Source: an uncultured Brachyspira sp.
Lineage (GTDB): Bacteria > Spirochaetota > Brachyspiria > Brachyspirales > Brachyspiraceae
Direction: 5' to 3'
Assembly (NCBI GenBank): GCA_934725655.1
Contig: CAKVCJ010000105.1
Span: forward strand, 1-6,600
Length of the DNA: 6,600 bases
The position numbers were made by a program, and so were the translations under genes. Every line of letters starts with the position of its first letter. Position 1 is the first letter of the stretch. Below, piece by piece: positions 6,236-6,600 of the stretch. The notes below the pieces were generated by a model. It was not told where the DNA came from, made no database searches, and worked only from the letters and a program-made list of their open reading frames with translations.

Positions 6236-6600
6236 TTATTTATTTTCTATAAGTGATATATCATTAACTTCTTCAACTGAAAATAACGGCATATCTCCTG
6301 CATTATAATATTCAGGCTGTACAGTAAAAGTTAAAGAACTCTTAAACTTTTGATAATTCTCAGCCTCCACAACTATATCTAAATTAATATCTACTTTTTT
6401 ATTAGAATCTGTCTTTTGAGGCATAAAACAAAACATATATTTACCAGCTACATTCTTAGCCACTATCGCAGGATTTGGAAAATTCACTCCATATCCCTTT
6501 AATAAAGCGTTATTGCTGAACATGTAAACCTTAGCACTCTCTATTCTGTCAGTATTATTAGAAGCAAATAAATTACCCATTATGCTCGGATAAGTAATAT
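6236..6600 (-). CDS. Probable exported beta-sandwich protein, C-terminal part (partial, runs off window)
   Basis: The frame is open from the stop codon at 6238-6236 to the right edge, with no in-frame stop in the last 20 bases, so this is the 3' part of a longer gene. An ATG at 6580 has no good ribosome site and no signal peptide behind it, and codons upstream of it continue a plausible protein (TYPSI before MGN). About 121 residues are visible. The pattern GNLFA...RIESAKVYMF...AGKYMFCFMP...INLDIVVEAENYQKF...LTFTV resembles the carboxypeptidase regulatory-like / Ig-like beta-sandwich fold: a G-x-hydrophobic start, an A-x-V strand, GKY, then a late strand ending in EAENY. Such domains are common in secreted proteins and lipoproteins. 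It lies 48 bases upstream of the membrane-anchored protein gene on the same strand, so both may act in the envelope. The domain call is by eye and uncertain. Confidence 0.6.
   Translation of the reverse strand, partial: ITYPSIMGNLFASNNTDRIESAKVYMFSNNALLKGYGVNFPNPAIVAKNVAGKYMFCFMPQKTDSNKKVDINLDIVVEAENYQKFKSSLTFTVQPEYYNAGDMPLFSVEEVNDISLIENK

Overview
The window looks like a chromosomal segment of a very AT-rich bacterium, most likely the spirochaete genus Brachyspira. This rests on the strongly A/T-biased codon use, the character of the proteins, and a G/C-rich inverted-repeat block at about 334-513 that resembles intergenic repeats I remember from Brachyspira. That is recognition from memory, not a search result, and a low-GC Firmicute is not excluded by the proteins alone. 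The region is mostly ordinary housekeeping and metabolic DNA. I see no tRNA, rRNA, CRISPR array, transposase, phage gene or toxin-antitoxin pair.

Layout, left to right. (1) 2-301 (+) is the 3' end of an ABC-transporter half-exporter gene whose body lies left of the window. (2) 302-596 is a non-coding gap carrying two hairpin-forming G/C-rich blocks. (3) 597-2252 (+) is a second, complete ABC half-exporter of the CydC-like type. It is probably the heterodimer partner of the first. (4) 2261-2349 is a compact control region: four tandem 10-bp repeats, a sigma-70-type promoter and a short leader. (5) 2349-3089 (+) is a DeoR-family sugar-phosphate-responsive repressor. (6) 3118-4041 (+) is 1-phosphofructokinase. 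(7) 4050-4086 is a strong symmetrical hairpin acting as a shared terminator between convergent genes. (8) 4112-5581 (-) is a leucyl aminopeptidase (peptidase M17) with its own near-consensus promoter. (9) 5648-6187 (-) is an unrecognised protein with one N-terminal membrane segment. (10) 6236-6600 (-) is the 3' end of an exported-looking beta-sandwich protein that runs off the right edge.

How the genes work together. The repressor and fruK form a two-gene fructose-use operon, transcribed from one promoter that the repressor itself probably controls through the tandem repeats. No fructose PTS transporter gene is present beside them, so fructose-1-phosphate must be made by a PTS encoded elsewhere. 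The two ABC half-transporters look like one heterodimeric exporter, unrelated to the fructose genes. The aminopeptidase turns over peptides in the cytoplasm. The two genes upstream of it on the minus strand look like envelope proteins of unknown role. The most interesting non-coding signals are the four-copy 10-bp operator array and the repeat block between the two exporter genes.
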